A DNA stretch of 64,000 nucleotides from Pictodentalium vernedei (lineage: Eukaryota; Mollusca; Scaphopoda; Dentaliida; Dentaliidae). Below the pieces are notes generated by a model. It did not search any database. It was not told the origin of the DNA and saw only the letters and a list, made by a program, of their open reading frames with translations. The stretch lies in contig CM062290.1 of the NCBI GenBank assembly GCA_031216915.1, positions 379,980,718-380,044,717 on the forward strand, written 5' to 3'. How positions within the stretch are numbered: position 1 is the stretch's first letter; the number at the start of each line of letters is the position of its first letter. This document shows positions 45,032 through 54,419 of the stretch, in pieces. The translations under genes were made by a program, and so were the position numbers.

Positions 45032-46370
45032 TCACTGTTTGTTCAAAGGATCCAGTTCGATCAGTAGACTCACCACGGAAGTGGCGGCTTCAGGATTATT
45101 GGTTTTCATGTCGAAATTAATCCTGTCTCCGGCGTTCACTTTGAGAGGCGTGCCAAACGTGCTAACATTCGCGTGTTGATTCTCAGTCTTTTCGACGCTG
45201 TATCTCTTATCGCTCTCCACACCATTCACCATGAGATTGACGACCGCTCTGTTATTCAAATCCGAGGAAGCCAGACTCATTCGAAGGATTTCACCTCCCA
45301 ACGACATGGGATATCCAACCTGACCGTGTTTCGATCCGCTACCTCCATTTCTGAAAGACCACTCGGCTTTTCCCTCATCTAAGGTGCCGGCCTCTTCGGC
45401 CCACAAGGTGATCAATTGTCTAGCGTATTTGACTTTCTCCACCACCGAAATCAGGGTGCAGGCATCCGTCATGTTCACGGGATCCGGTAGATTCGTGAGC
45501 GCGTGTCCACCCATGTCTAGTTTACCTTCCATGATGTCGCCCTTTCTCCAGACCGAGTTGTCATCCACGTACTTTCTGCTTAGCGTGCTGGAATCGAATT
45601 CAGGATCGTGATCGAGACCGAATAAATTGTGACAGTTCATGTTGATGCCACCCTCCATGGTTCCGCCAGATTCTTTGTTCAGGTAGAGATCGTCCACTTG
45701 CGATTCTAGGTATTCTTGCGATTGTATCACGGAAGAATCTACATAGCCCTTGTTGACCGCGGTTGAGTCCGCATCCGTGTTGTCGATCTTTGACAGATTC
45801 AATATCTTGTGGAATCCCGCATTCAGATCCGATTTCATTTCACGTCCGTCAGACTTTCTCTGTTCCAGATCTACGTAGTGTTTGGTCGCCACGTCCTTGG
45901 GATTCGTGGGAGCGGCCACGTTCGTTATCTTGTTATAATTGGCATTCAATTCCGAGTGCATCGTTTTCGTAACATATTTTTTTCTCAGGTGTTCGTTGAA
46001 TCTCGCGTGAGAGTCATCCGCGTATCTCTTGGTCGTGGCATCGGTGGGATCCACGGGATTCGCGACGTTCACCAAATGTTTGGATTTCAGATCGAGATCG
46101 TCGGTCATGGTTTTATCCACGTAATTATCCAGCAGGATTCGTTCGAAATTGGCATTCCCCCTGTCGACGTATTTTTTAGTCACAGCATCTGTGAAGATTG
46201 TAGAGCTTCTTACCGTTCATCTTCAAAGGTTCTTCTCGAGGTTCGTATCTCCGAATGTAATGCTCGTCCAAGTTGGCAACGTCGTAACCATCGTTGACTT
46301 TGAACGTCTTCCTCTTCTTTCTCGGGTTGACTTTTTCGTCGTCACTTCTACCAAATTTATCGACTGGCAT
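45032..46370 (-). pseudogene. Phage-tail-fibre-like protein, frameshifted near its N-terminus
   Basis: The N-terminal part (46,370-46,176) starts MPVDKFGRSDDEKVNPRKKR, with a basic stretch, and ends LKMNGKKLYNL before running out of frame. The main part (46,183-45,032, 383 aa) contains at least six repeats of about 35-45 residues such as LKSKHLVNVANPVDPTDATT..YADD, YNKITNVAAPTNPKDVATKH and GGHALTNLPDPVNMTDA. The N-I-x-N-V/L-x-x-P-x-x-P-x-D-A-x-T-K-x-Y-V-D pattern is the shaft repeat of phage tail fibres. The last 130 residues form a non-repetitive, beta-rich tip (SKHGQVGYPMSLGGEILRM onward). A short deletion at about 46,185-46,200 removes a spacer and shifts the frame. It was probably a receptor-binding spike set in the penton. 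Confidence 0.78.
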
Positions 46371-46480
46371 GTTGTTGTAAGGATTTTTTTTTGTTTTTTA
46401 GAAAAAATATGTTCAAATGCAGTTGATTAATTTTTATTTTTCGTTTTTATTCGATTAAAATTGTTTTAAAATAATTTTTT

Positions 46481-46494
46481 ATCTTTATATATAC
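46481..46494 (-). promoter_or_regulatory. TATA box before the fibre gene
   Basis: On minus, TATATATAAAGAT lies about 112 bp before the ATG at 46,370, preceded by GAGAGAGATTTT. Confidence 0.5.
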
Positions 46495-46515
46495 TATAAA
46501 AAAAAAAATCTCTCT

Positions 46516-46950
46516 CTAATGTAAGTCATTGAGAATGTCTTGAAATTCATATCCTTCAGACCATCTCTTGAGAACGCAGAGACACAGGTGACCGCAAAAC
46601 ACTTGATCTGGTGATTGCACTTGATCCATGTTGTAAAGAACCATCGATTTGTTGAAATAGTTCTTTATTTCTTTCGGCGGCAAGATTCCGTAGCTGTCGA
46701 AATAATAATTCTTCTTCTTCCCATTCTTGAACCACGCCACCCAGTGAGTGCCTTCACCCGATGAATCGTCTAGATTTAAAATTCCGCATTCCGATTGTCG
46801 AGGTCTTCTCTTCGGCAAGGCATCTCTGGAAAACACACCTAGAAAATCTTCGATTTTCAAATCTTTTGCCACATTCAACAGATCAATGTTGGATAGGGGT
46901 TCGTTGGGTAAGACGACACCTTCTACGGATATCTTTATTTTCTTATTCAT
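46516..46950 (-). CDS. Adenain-like cysteine protease (virion maturation)
   Basis: 144 aa, intact, with ATG at 46,950 and stop at 46,516. The catalytic pattern of the adenovirus-type (Ulp1-fold) protease is visible: His in GEGTHWVAWFKN, the acidic residue in NYYFDSYG, and the Cys in DQVFCGHLCLCVLKR, with a Gln just before it (VQSPDQVFCG). The length is short but usual for proteases of Polintons. It would cleave capsid and core precursors during virion maturation. It sits between the fibre and polymerase genes on the same strand. The upstream start could extend little further because the region before it is AT-rich and full of stops. It is one of the undamaged genes of the element. Confidence 0.88.
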   Translation of the reverse strand: MNKKIKISVEGVVLPNEPLSNIDLLNVAKDLKIEDFLGVFSRDALPKRRPRQSECGILNLDDSSGEGTHWVAWFKNGKKKNYYFDSYGILPPKEIKNYFNKSMVLYNMDQVQSPDQVFCGHLCLCVLKRWSEGYEFQDILNDLH

Positions 46951-47086
46951 AAATAAGTATATATTTTTTTTATTTATTTTATTATAATTTACTAAATGTG
47001 ACGTTATTTTTTTTTCTATTTTTTTCTTTTTCTTTTTAAACTAACTTTCTCGATGTCACTATCCATTTCTATAATTTTGCGTTCAT

Positions 47087-50000
47087 CTAATTCTTCTTGA
47101 TTTTCTGGAATCCTATCATCCACAATCGTATCTGGAATCTTATCATCGCAAGCGCATCTAGAATCCAATCAACTCCATTCATATCGTCTAAAATTAGATC
47201 TAAAGTCCAATGTCCGAGTGTCAAAGTGCTTATTTCATCATCTAAAACAAATCTCTTGTCATCGTCGGCCGTCAGCGAAATCTTGTTGACTATTTCAGTA
47301 TACAAGTCGTGACTTTCGCTTCGAATCGATTTCATAGTCTTATACACCGGACCACTTCCTAGCAGACAATCTTTATACTCTTGGAATGAGATGTTTTTCT
47401 TCACAACGCACGCTTTAACTCCTTTGCACTTCTTGATCTCTTCATCATCTTCTAGACGATAAGCATACAGTTTGGGTCTCAAGCCCACGAATTCGACGAT
47501 CTGTTTACCGCCGCTCTCGTCCGTAAATTTACCCAACACCTTCTTGTTGACGTTCGATTGAATGTTGGACGGGTGATCGACGGGATAATTGCTCGTGTCG
47601 AACCACTCGGCCACGTCCGGAGATATGTCTTGGTAGACGTCTTTCATCTCTATCTCGTAAACTAAACTGTCCATGTCGCTGAACAGTAGTTTGGCTTTGT
47701 CACCAAATTTTTGTTTGACGTAATCATAGTGAAACTCGTACATCAATCGCTTGCTGACATCTAAGATGATCGGTCTGAGATAATATGGTTTGTCGAACTT
47801 CAGGTGCGTCTTTTGCATGTGAACGGCCACTAGATTTTTGCCGAATATGGTTCGGTGTTTGTAATTGGGTTTCGCCACTAATGTTTTAGCTCTTTTCTCA
47901 GACGTGACGAGTCGAACGTCGGTTCTCTTCCTGATGTTTTCCATCGATTTGCCATACATGCAGTTGTTCATGAGTTTGAAGAAATCTTTTTCGAAATCGT
48001 TCTCAGCTCGGGTTCTGAGATTCGTGTTGAGATCGATGTATTTTTTCATCCAAGGCTCTTCGTCGAATCGAATGATGCGATGTATGTCGACTAATTTCAT
48101 CCCGTAATCGACGTACTGTTTCAAATTCTCGCTGTAGATGACGTAGTTACGTTTGTTAAATAAATTGGGAATGAGTTTTTCCTCATCTTTTTCGTTCGGT
48201 TCCATTCGTTCGGGAGCCAGCGGATAATCGTTGTGTGGACCGTGTAATTCTTCCGGATAGTTCAAATCGACTTTTAAAATGCAAGGATAGTCTCTCCATT
48301 TTTGCATCTCTTCCGGTTCCTTCACCCATTCGAAATTTCCAATCGGTAAAGGATGACTCATAGCCCAACCGTACAGATTATTGGCGTCCCAATACTGTAT
48401 GTATTTAGTCGACCGTTTTGAATTGAAACCTACTTTCATGTAGGGATTGTTAGCCTCAGAATGTCTGTGAGAGATCATCGAGACGCCACCTCTCGCAGCC
48501 GTTTCGAACATGAGCAACATGTCCACGTCGGATAATAATTCCAATTGGACTTCAGTGGTCTTCAACAGAGCGTCCCACGCCAGACCGGGTGCGGTGAAAT
48601 ACCAAGCGGGATCCAGATCGTAATTTCGATGACAGACGTCTCGAAAATTTTCGAACACGTCTGCCAAGAGCAGAACGTCGGTCTTCAGATAGAGATCGTG
48701 ATAATCTCTCATGGTTTTCATATAGAATGATTTCCACACGTTTTTGGCGTGTTCGTAATTCTCATCGGAAATGTCGGATTCATATAATTTCGAATAAAAA
48801 TCATCTTTCGAAGGTAGTGTGGTGTCTTCGAATCTCTTTAGATCGTTCATGTAATTGTAAGGATAGACTCCTTTCCTCAACATGACGTCTACTTGTTCTC
48901 CGAAATGTTCACTCGTGATTTTAAATTTATCCTTGCTCATGTTATCGACTAATTTTTCCAGAGCGGTCGACATGAATTTAAAAGTGTCGATGAAACGTAT
49001 GCATCTACGAATGGATTTTGTTTTTTCATTCAACGTATTTCTGTTGATTACTCTTTTCCTCTCCATGAGCTTCCATTTCGTGAAGGAAATGTATCTTTCT
49101 TCGCTGTTCGCGATGCAATTTAATTCTTCGTGTGAGGTGCCGAGATTTTTCACGAACAGATGACTGTCGTAACCCGAGAGATTGTGAAACATCACCGGAT
49201 AGAAAGCGGCGTCTCGATATTTTAAATTACACTTGCTGTGAGCCGGACCACGATACAGACCCGTGTAATGATCGTGGTCTCTGACCTTCTTATTTTCCTC
49301 CAAATTCTCGTCGAATGATTGTCTGCATATGTGACATTCGGTGGCTCTGTTATTTTCGTCCTGCTTCCACGAACCTTTGTGCCACGTCGTCGTCTTCGTG
49401 CTGTTTCGTGTAGGTGAAGGGACCCATGTCATGTTGCGAGTCGAAAGCGCATTTCACGTAAATGCAATAGCCCGAAGGTATGTGTTTTTGATATCTTTCG
49501 ACGTAACTTTGAAGAGCGTTGGGTTGACAGGAACTCATTTTCGCGGTGAAACATTCGAAATCGGCGTACACGACGAATGGTACTTTTAACCTTCTATTGT
49601 GATTTTCAAACTTCACGATGGTGTTGGGTTTGGGCATTTCGACGGTGACACCTTGATTTTCATTGCAATATTCCTGATGTTTCGCTAATGATTTTTCGGT
49701 CTTAAATATGTTCATGCAGTTGCAACATAAAGATATCTTTCCGTTATGATTATTATTTTGTCTCGACAGTAATCAGCTTGGATGTTTAACCCAACAATAA
49801 TGACGATTGTCACCATTCGAAATCAATAATAAAATAATCGTCTTTTCTCTTCCGCGATACGAAGTCTGTCTGAGAGGATAGATCTTTTGATTTTCGTCGT
49901 CGTATCCCAAGACGTTCACCGCTACGGTGGGATTTTGAACCTTGAAACGTTCGATGTGTTTTAACTCTGCTGGAAAAGTCACTCCGGTCCAATCGAGATT

Positions 50001-50962
50001 TTTAGAAGTTTCCTCGTAACGAGAAACTCTATCAGTGTGTATTTCGACAGGGTATAAAGCGGAGGTGACTGCCCATTTAAAACACTGATCATCTTTATTT
50101 CTCACAGCGTGTTTCTTAGTCAAGAAATACGGTAATTCCAAGTAGGAAGATCCTTTCAACATTTCGTTTTTAGTCAAGTGAATTTCGAGTTTCAACACCT
50201 CACCGAACGTCCAATTACTACCTTCATTTTGATAATTCGCAAGAGACGTCAACATCTTGTCTTTCATCTTTTCGAAAACGTCCGATAGATCTGAACCTCG
50301 AAATACGGGTTCGACGTTAGATCTGAAATATGCATTTTTCACGATGCTCTCGCCGGACTTCACGTCGATTTTATTCATTATGCAATGGAGTATCATCTTA
50401 ATTTTTAATCCCAAGTTCATGTATTCATGAAATAAATCCAATACTTCTTTCTTCACCCATTCCCTGAACAATTTCAGATTGACTTTCTTCAACGAGGGAA
50501 TCACGTCGAAAGTTTTAAAAATTCCTTTGATCGCACTCTCCCGTTCTACGGGTTTCGATTGGAATAGTTCTGCAACGAGTCGTGTTACATATTCTTCTCC
50601 TTTCTCTTCATCGATTGCTCGTTGAATTTCGCTCAATATATCCCGTTTGTCTGAATCTGAAGTGCATCACTCATTTTCGTTTTAGTTTTTCTTTTCTTTT
50701 CTTTGGAAACTTGATGTTTTTCAACAGCTTTTCGTTTAGTCGTCTTCTTATTTTTCACAACCGGTGCATCTTTTGACGTCATTGCTATCGACATTTTGTT
50801 TGCCTTTCTAGCATTTCGCAAATATTCTTGTATGACTTCAATTTTTTTTTATTTAGTTCTATGCTTTCTGAAATCTGAAATTTGTAATAGATTACAAATC
50901 TCGTTTAACTGAGATATGGTTTTCTCATTTAAATTTACCATTGTTTTATCTGTTTGCTTCAT
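47087..50962 (-). pseudogene. Protein-primed-type DNA polymerase B, several breaks
   Basis: Family B polymerase of the Polinton type. The 3'-5' exonuclease starts at VVYADFECF (Exo I, about 49,590) and continues with NLSGYDSHLFVKNL and YLKTDVLLLADVFENFR (Exo III). A zinc/HNH-like segment is ECHICRQSF...RDHDHYTGLYRGPAHSKCN. Polymerase motif A is YWDANNLYGWAM, motif B NNCMYGKSMEN and motif C LFSDMDSLVYEI. Breaks: a TGA at 49,773-49,775; a frameshift with probable deletion between 49,350 and 49,432; a frame change at about 50,640-50,690; and another at the T9/A9 run at 50,842-50,850. The start at 50,962 is inferred across these breaks. Motif C has Met where Thr is usual. It is probably inactive here; its role would be replication primed from the termini. 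Confidence 0.88.
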
Positions 50963-51035
50963 TTGTAAGAATATTTTTTTTTTTTTGAATTTTGTATTAA
51001 ATAATTTGTTAAAAAAGTTTTTCTTTTTTTCTCTT

Positions 51036-51052
51036 TATATATAATAGAAAAA
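51036..51052 (+). promoter_or_regulatory. TATA box before the first duplicated gene
   Basis: TTATATATAATAGAAAA lies about 115 bp before the ATG at 51,151. Confidence 0.5.
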
Positions 51053-51150
51053 AAAAAGAAAAAAAGTTAAATTTTAAATTCAATTTTTTTAATACAAAAT
51101 TAAAATATACATTATTTGTAAGAATTCATAAAAAAAACAAATAATCGATC

Positions 51151-51600
51151 ATGACAACAACACCTAAAAGATGCGAATTGAAATTGAAACGAGACGAAAG
51201 GTATGAGAAATCCAGTTTTAATATCTATACATTACAACCACACGATCCCATCGAATTGAATGAGGTCGAGATGGTGGACTTAGAGCGCTACTACCACAAA
51301 TATCGAATGTGTTTGAAAGTGGATGAAGCCGTGCTCGATTTGTTTTACGAGTACCAAAGCGAACTGTTGATTAATATCATCATCGCCGAAGATAGAGAAT
51401 TCGACAGGGGTGATTTATTGTTGTCCTATGGAGGTTACATATATCCAATAATCTCACCCAAACTCGTGAAGAAATCGGGTGGTGAGAGTGCATTCGCCTA
51501 TGAAAAAAAACTCAAAAGAGTAAAGATGAACATTCACACCATTTTTGTATGTGGAAAAATGACGAATGTCAACTTGCTAATAACGGACTTGGGAATATAA
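51151..51600 (+). CDS. Duplicated Polinton gene, copy 1, function unknown
   Basis: 149 aa, intact, starting MTTTPKRCELKLKRDERYEK. It is hydrophilic and mixed-charge, with EAVLDLFYEYQSELLINIII and IAEDREFDRGDLLLSYGGYI in the middle and a C-terminal part MNIHTIFVCGKMTNVNLLIT that looks beta-rich. There are no membrane segments. The gene and its upstream about 60 bp are repeated at 51,785-52,314. The plus-strand pair is placed between the polymerase and the minus-strand late genes. I do not recognise a family; paralogue conservation of the central part (YEYQS, IAEDREFD) suggests it was under selection. Confidence 0.7.
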   Translation: MTTTPKRCELKLKRDERYEKSSFNIYTLQPHDPIELNEVEMVDLERYYHKYRMCLKVDEAVLDLFYEYQSELLINIIIAEDREFDRGDLLLSYGGYIYPIISPKLVKKSGGESAFAYEKKLKRVKMNIHTIFVCGKMTNVNLLITDLGI

Positions 51601-51635
51601 ACAATAGAGAGATTGAAATTAAAAATTTAACTTTT

Positions 51636-51660
51636 TATATATATATATATAAAGAGAAAA
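51636..51660 (+). promoter_or_regulatory. TATA plus GAGA tract after copy 1
   Basis: A TA run followed by AAAGAGAAAA. A second, similar box lies at 51,723-51,745, closer to copy 2. Confidence 0.4.
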
Positions 51661-51722
51661 AAAACTTTTACTAAAAAAAATTTTACATTAAAGAAAATTA
51701 AAAATTAAAAAAACAACTTTTT

Positions 51723-51745
51723 TATATATATATAAAGAGCAAAAA
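51723..51745 (+). promoter_or_regulatory. TATA box before the second duplicated gene
   Basis: TATATATATAAAGAGCAAAA lies about 115-130 bp before the ATG at 51,853. Confidence 0.45.
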
Positions 51746-51852
51746 AAAAAATAACAAACTTTTTTTCAACAAATTATTATTTAAATACAAAATTTAAAAT
51801 ATACATTATTTGCAAGAATTCGTAAAAACAAAAAAAACCCAAATAATCGATC

Positions 51853-52302
51853 ATGAAGACAACAACACCTAAAAGATGTGAATTGAAATTGAAACGAGTC
51901 GAAACGTATAAGAAATTCGGTCATAAAATCTATAGATTACAATGACACAATCCCATCGAATTGAACGATGTCGAGACGAAGGGCTTAGAGCATAAATACG
52001 AGAAATATAAGATGCCTCTGAAATTGAACGAAGCCACGCTCGATTTGATTTACGAGTACCAAAGCGATCTGCAGAACATCGTCATCGCCGAAGATAGAGA
52101 ATTCGACAAGGACGATTTGTCATTGCCCTATGGAAATTACATATTTCCAAACATCTCATTCAAACTCGTGAAGAAATTGGGTGGTGAGAGCGAGTTGACC
52201 GATGTAAAAAAACTTAAAAGAGTAAAGATAAACATTCAACACGTTTTCGAAAAAGGAGAAGACACGAGCGTCAACATGCTAATAACGGACTTGGAAATAT
52301 AA
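51853..52302 (+). pseudogene. Duplicated Polinton gene, copy 2, nonsense mutation
   Basis: It starts ATG at 51,853 and matches copy 1 from the first codons (TTPKRCELKLKR). After LQ a TGA stands at 51,943-51,945 where copy 1 has CCA. The frame stays open after the stop to 52,302, reading KLNEATLDLIYEYQSDLQNI and VIAEDREFDKDDLSLPYGNY, and no ATG soon after it gives a sensible new start. The two proteins are clearly homologous but have diverged, so the duplication is not recent. It was either lost after duplication or broken by a sequencing error. Confidence 0.78.
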
Positions 52303-52348
52303 ACAATAGAGTGATTGATTTTTAGCAAAGAAAAAACGAGAAAAAAAA

Positions 52349-52380
52349 AGTAATGAGATCATCTTTAGATCTCATTTACT
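52349..52380. terminator. Hairpin between convergent genes, second case
   Basis: AGTAATGAGATC pairs with GATCTCATTTACT (one bulged base), with an A-run before and a T-run after. It overlaps the stop codon region of the minus-strand gene at 52,376. Confidence 0.6.
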
Positions 52381-52801
52381 TTTTTTTTCTTTTTTTTTGT
52401 TTTCCTTCTTCTTCACTATCATCATAATATATTATAATAACGTTTCCTTTTCTCTCAAATTTCAGCATCGATTCTTCTTCTTTTTCTTTTTTTCTTTTTC
52501 TTTGTGATGTGATACGTTTATGGTAACATTTTTGTTTATCCGAATCATAATTATGAACGAATGTTGTGCATCTCTTGGTAACACTCGCATCATTACCATT
52601 CACTTCAGAAGGTAGTGGTGACCGTGGAAAGCATCGTCTCATTCTCAACCGTATATCCCATGCTTTATCTATCTCTTTCCTTAGATATCCATCATTAGCA
52701 TCTAACCATTTTTTTATTTCTTCGCTCTCTGGCTCGCGATGTTCATCATTATCGTCAAATTCATCCAGGTGATAAATTTGTTTCTCCACCTTTTCACCCA
52801 T
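52376..52801 (-). CDS. Charged Polinton protein, function unknown
   Basis: 141 aa, intact, ATG at 52,801. The N-terminal third is acidic (YHLDEFDDNDEHREPESEEI), the middle has RKEIDKAWDIRLRMRRCFPR, and the C-terminus is a long run of Lys/Arg/Glu with a hydrophobic NVIIIYYDD before the acid patch. There is no signal peptide or membrane segment. The basic end could bind nucleic acid or direct the protein to the nucleus. I do not recognise a family. It precedes the minor virion gene on the same strand. Confidence 0.65.
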   Translation of the reverse strand: MGEKVEKQIYHLDEFDDNDEHREPESEEIKKWLDANDGYLRKEIDKAWDIRLRMRRCFPRSPLPSEVNGNDASVTKRCTTFVHNYDSDKQKCYHKRITSQRKRKKEKEEESMLKFERKGNVIIIYYDDSEEEGKQKKRKKK

Positions 52802-52858
52802 TTTAAATATATTATTTTATACTTTCTATGATTTTATATATTTTATATAATTTTATAT

Positions 52859-53461
52859 TTATAATAACATATTCAAAATCGGTATGTTCTTAAATGGCGA
52901 ATTGTCACCGAGCAACAAACCCTTGCCGAGTCGCTCGACGTTCCGTCCACTTTTCAGATAGAGACCGTTTCCTCTCAGAGAGTTGCCACCTCTAACGGGT
53001 TCTAGATACAATCCTTTACCGTTGTGAACGCGACACACGGCTCCTCCCTTCTTCAAAAACAGTCCGCTGCCACCCATTAATTTCTCAACTCCCGAACTAG
53101 CGAGTCCCGTGAGAGCTCCCACGCCGAGAGTCTTTCCGAGAAAGGGTAGCGCCTTTGCAGCGAAGGGTAATGCTTTTGCGGCTATTCCTGCCAATAGCGG
53201 TAGGAAACCACCTTTCATTCTCAAATTGTATCTCAATTGAGCGGGACTCATTCTCACCGTCAACCCTCTTCCATCGCGAATCGCTTTCTCCATCCTTTTG
53301 ATTTGACTTCTGGTCCAGGCGATCGAATCCTGACCGCCTCTCGTCAGATCTTCGTGAGTGAATTTGAATCTCACCGCCTCGCCTTGAGTTCTTAACGCTC
53401 TCTCAAGTTTCTTCCTCTGTCCTGCGGATATGTTCACGTTTTTTTTCATGTATTCTGTCAT
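52859..53461 (-). CDS. Minor virion protein with hydrophobic GGFLPLL segment
   Basis: 200 aa, intact, ATG at 53,461. Residues 1-100 are basic and helical (ISAGQRKKLERALRTQGEAV, then MSPAQLRYNLRMKGG). Next is a hydrophobic stretch FLPLLAGIAAKALPFAAKAL that could insert into membranes, then a Gly-rich region with repeats of the GLFLKKGG/GLYLEP/GLYLKSG type, and a C-terminus SPFKNIPILNMLL. This layout fits a conserved minor virion protein of adintovirus-type Polintons that has been compared with adenovirus core or membrane-lytic proteins. A role inside the capsid or in membrane passage is likely but inferred. It has a TATA box at 53,570. Confidence 0.72.
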   Translation of the reverse strand: MTEYMKKNVNISAGQRKKLERALRTQGEAVRFKFTHEDLTRGGQDSIAWTRSQIKRMEKAIRDGRGLTVRMSPAQLRYNLRMKGGFLPLLAGIAAKALPFAAKALPFLGKTLGVGALTGLASSGVEKLMGGSGLFLKKGGAVCRVHNGKGLYLEPVRGGNSLRGNGLYLKSGRNVERLGKGLLLGDNSPFKNIPILNMLL

Positions 53462-53569
53462 AATTCTGTTTGTTTTTTTTGTTTAAATATATTTACTTCA
53501 ATTGTTTCTTGTTTAATAATTATATTAAAATAATTTTGTAAAAATTAATATTACCGTTTATTTTATTTT

Positions 53570-53585
53570 TGTTATCTATATATAT
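53570..53585 (-). promoter_or_regulatory. TATA box before the minor virion gene
   Basis: On minus, TATATATATAGATAAC lies about 115 bp before the ATG at 53,461. Confidence 0.5.
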
Positions 53586-53605
53586 AATATTTTTTTTTTT
53601 TGCTT

Positions 53606-54361
53606 TTATATTTCTCTTATGTGAAATCGTATCGTCACCCTCTCTCCGCGAAGATCTAACAGTTCACCATTTTGATCCGTCAATGTGGTTTTGAGACTAT
53701 ACAACGTGTCTAAAATCACTGGTAGATAAACCAAATTTCGAGGTCGCTCCACGATCTTATAACCCGGCGACACGTTTGGAAAGAAGGAATAGATCGTCGG
53801 CTGAGCGCTACCATTCACGTAGCTTCCAGCAATCACGTCCACGTTCACCAGAATGCTATTGACAGCGAGAATGTCGACCGTATTTTCAGATGACGCGTGG
53901 CCTCAATACATCTTTCGATCGAATCCCAACATCTTGCCTATAGAATCGTCCGTGTTGAAATCCACACGAAAATTATCTTCCAAATCCAACATCGTCTGTA
54001 AGGTATTAGGATTGGGAGCGAGTCTGATCTTGTTGCTTCCCTTTCCATCCGTCTTCATTCGCGTCTGAATGTAATGGTTCAAATCGTTTATGTCATAACT
54101 CCCTTTGGGAATTCGAATCTCCAACCAATCCACTCCGTCGGAATACTTGAACGAGTTATTCTTTTCGGTGACGTTGGGAAAGGAATAATAAGTCTCCAGA
54201 TTCACCAACGCCATCTCGTAACTTTTCTCTCTATTCAATTCGATGGAAGGTTCGAATTTCGTAGCGAATCGAGTCGAATCGCCACTCACCACGATTTGAA
54301 TGGATTGTTTCGCAGCCGTATTCTCGGCTATCCGTTCTAACAATTCTCCATGTTCGAACAT
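53606..54361 (-). pseudogene. Penton-like minor capsid protein, in-frame TGA
   Basis: It starts ATG at 54,361 and reads MFEHGELLERIAENTAAK, then VSGDSTRFATKFEPSIELNR and MALVNLETYYSFPNVTEKNN. A TGA at 53,903-53,905 stops it after 152 codons. The same frame then continues to the stop at 53,606 with VNVDVIAGSYVNGSAQPTIY, FFPNVSPGYKIVERPRNLVY and LDLRGERVTIRFHIREI. The two parts together (about 250 codons) match the length and layout of the single jelly-roll, penton-like protein of this group, which occupies the vertices and anchors the fibre. The stop is compatible with C to T change in a CGA codon, but that is inferred. It sits between the minor virion and ATPase genes, a usual order. Confidence 0.8.
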
Positions 54362-54419
54362 TATATTTTAATTTTATTTTTTTTATTCAAAACTAATTAT
54401 TTGAAGATTTATTATTTTT

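Noticed and set aside
45129..46430. Plus-strand open frames opposite the fibre and polymerase genes
   Set aside because: They lack motifs and mirror the coding bias of the minus-strand genes.
50633..50821. Separate small basic protein gene before the polymerase
   Set aside because: Its Lys-rich frame runs straight into the polymerase start region in another frame, which lacks its own ATG. I read it as the frame-shifted N-terminus of the polymerase.
42858..53905. Alternative genetic code with stop codons read through
   Set aside because: The breaks use TAA, TAG and TGA together, and frameshifts occur too, so decay or errors explain them better.
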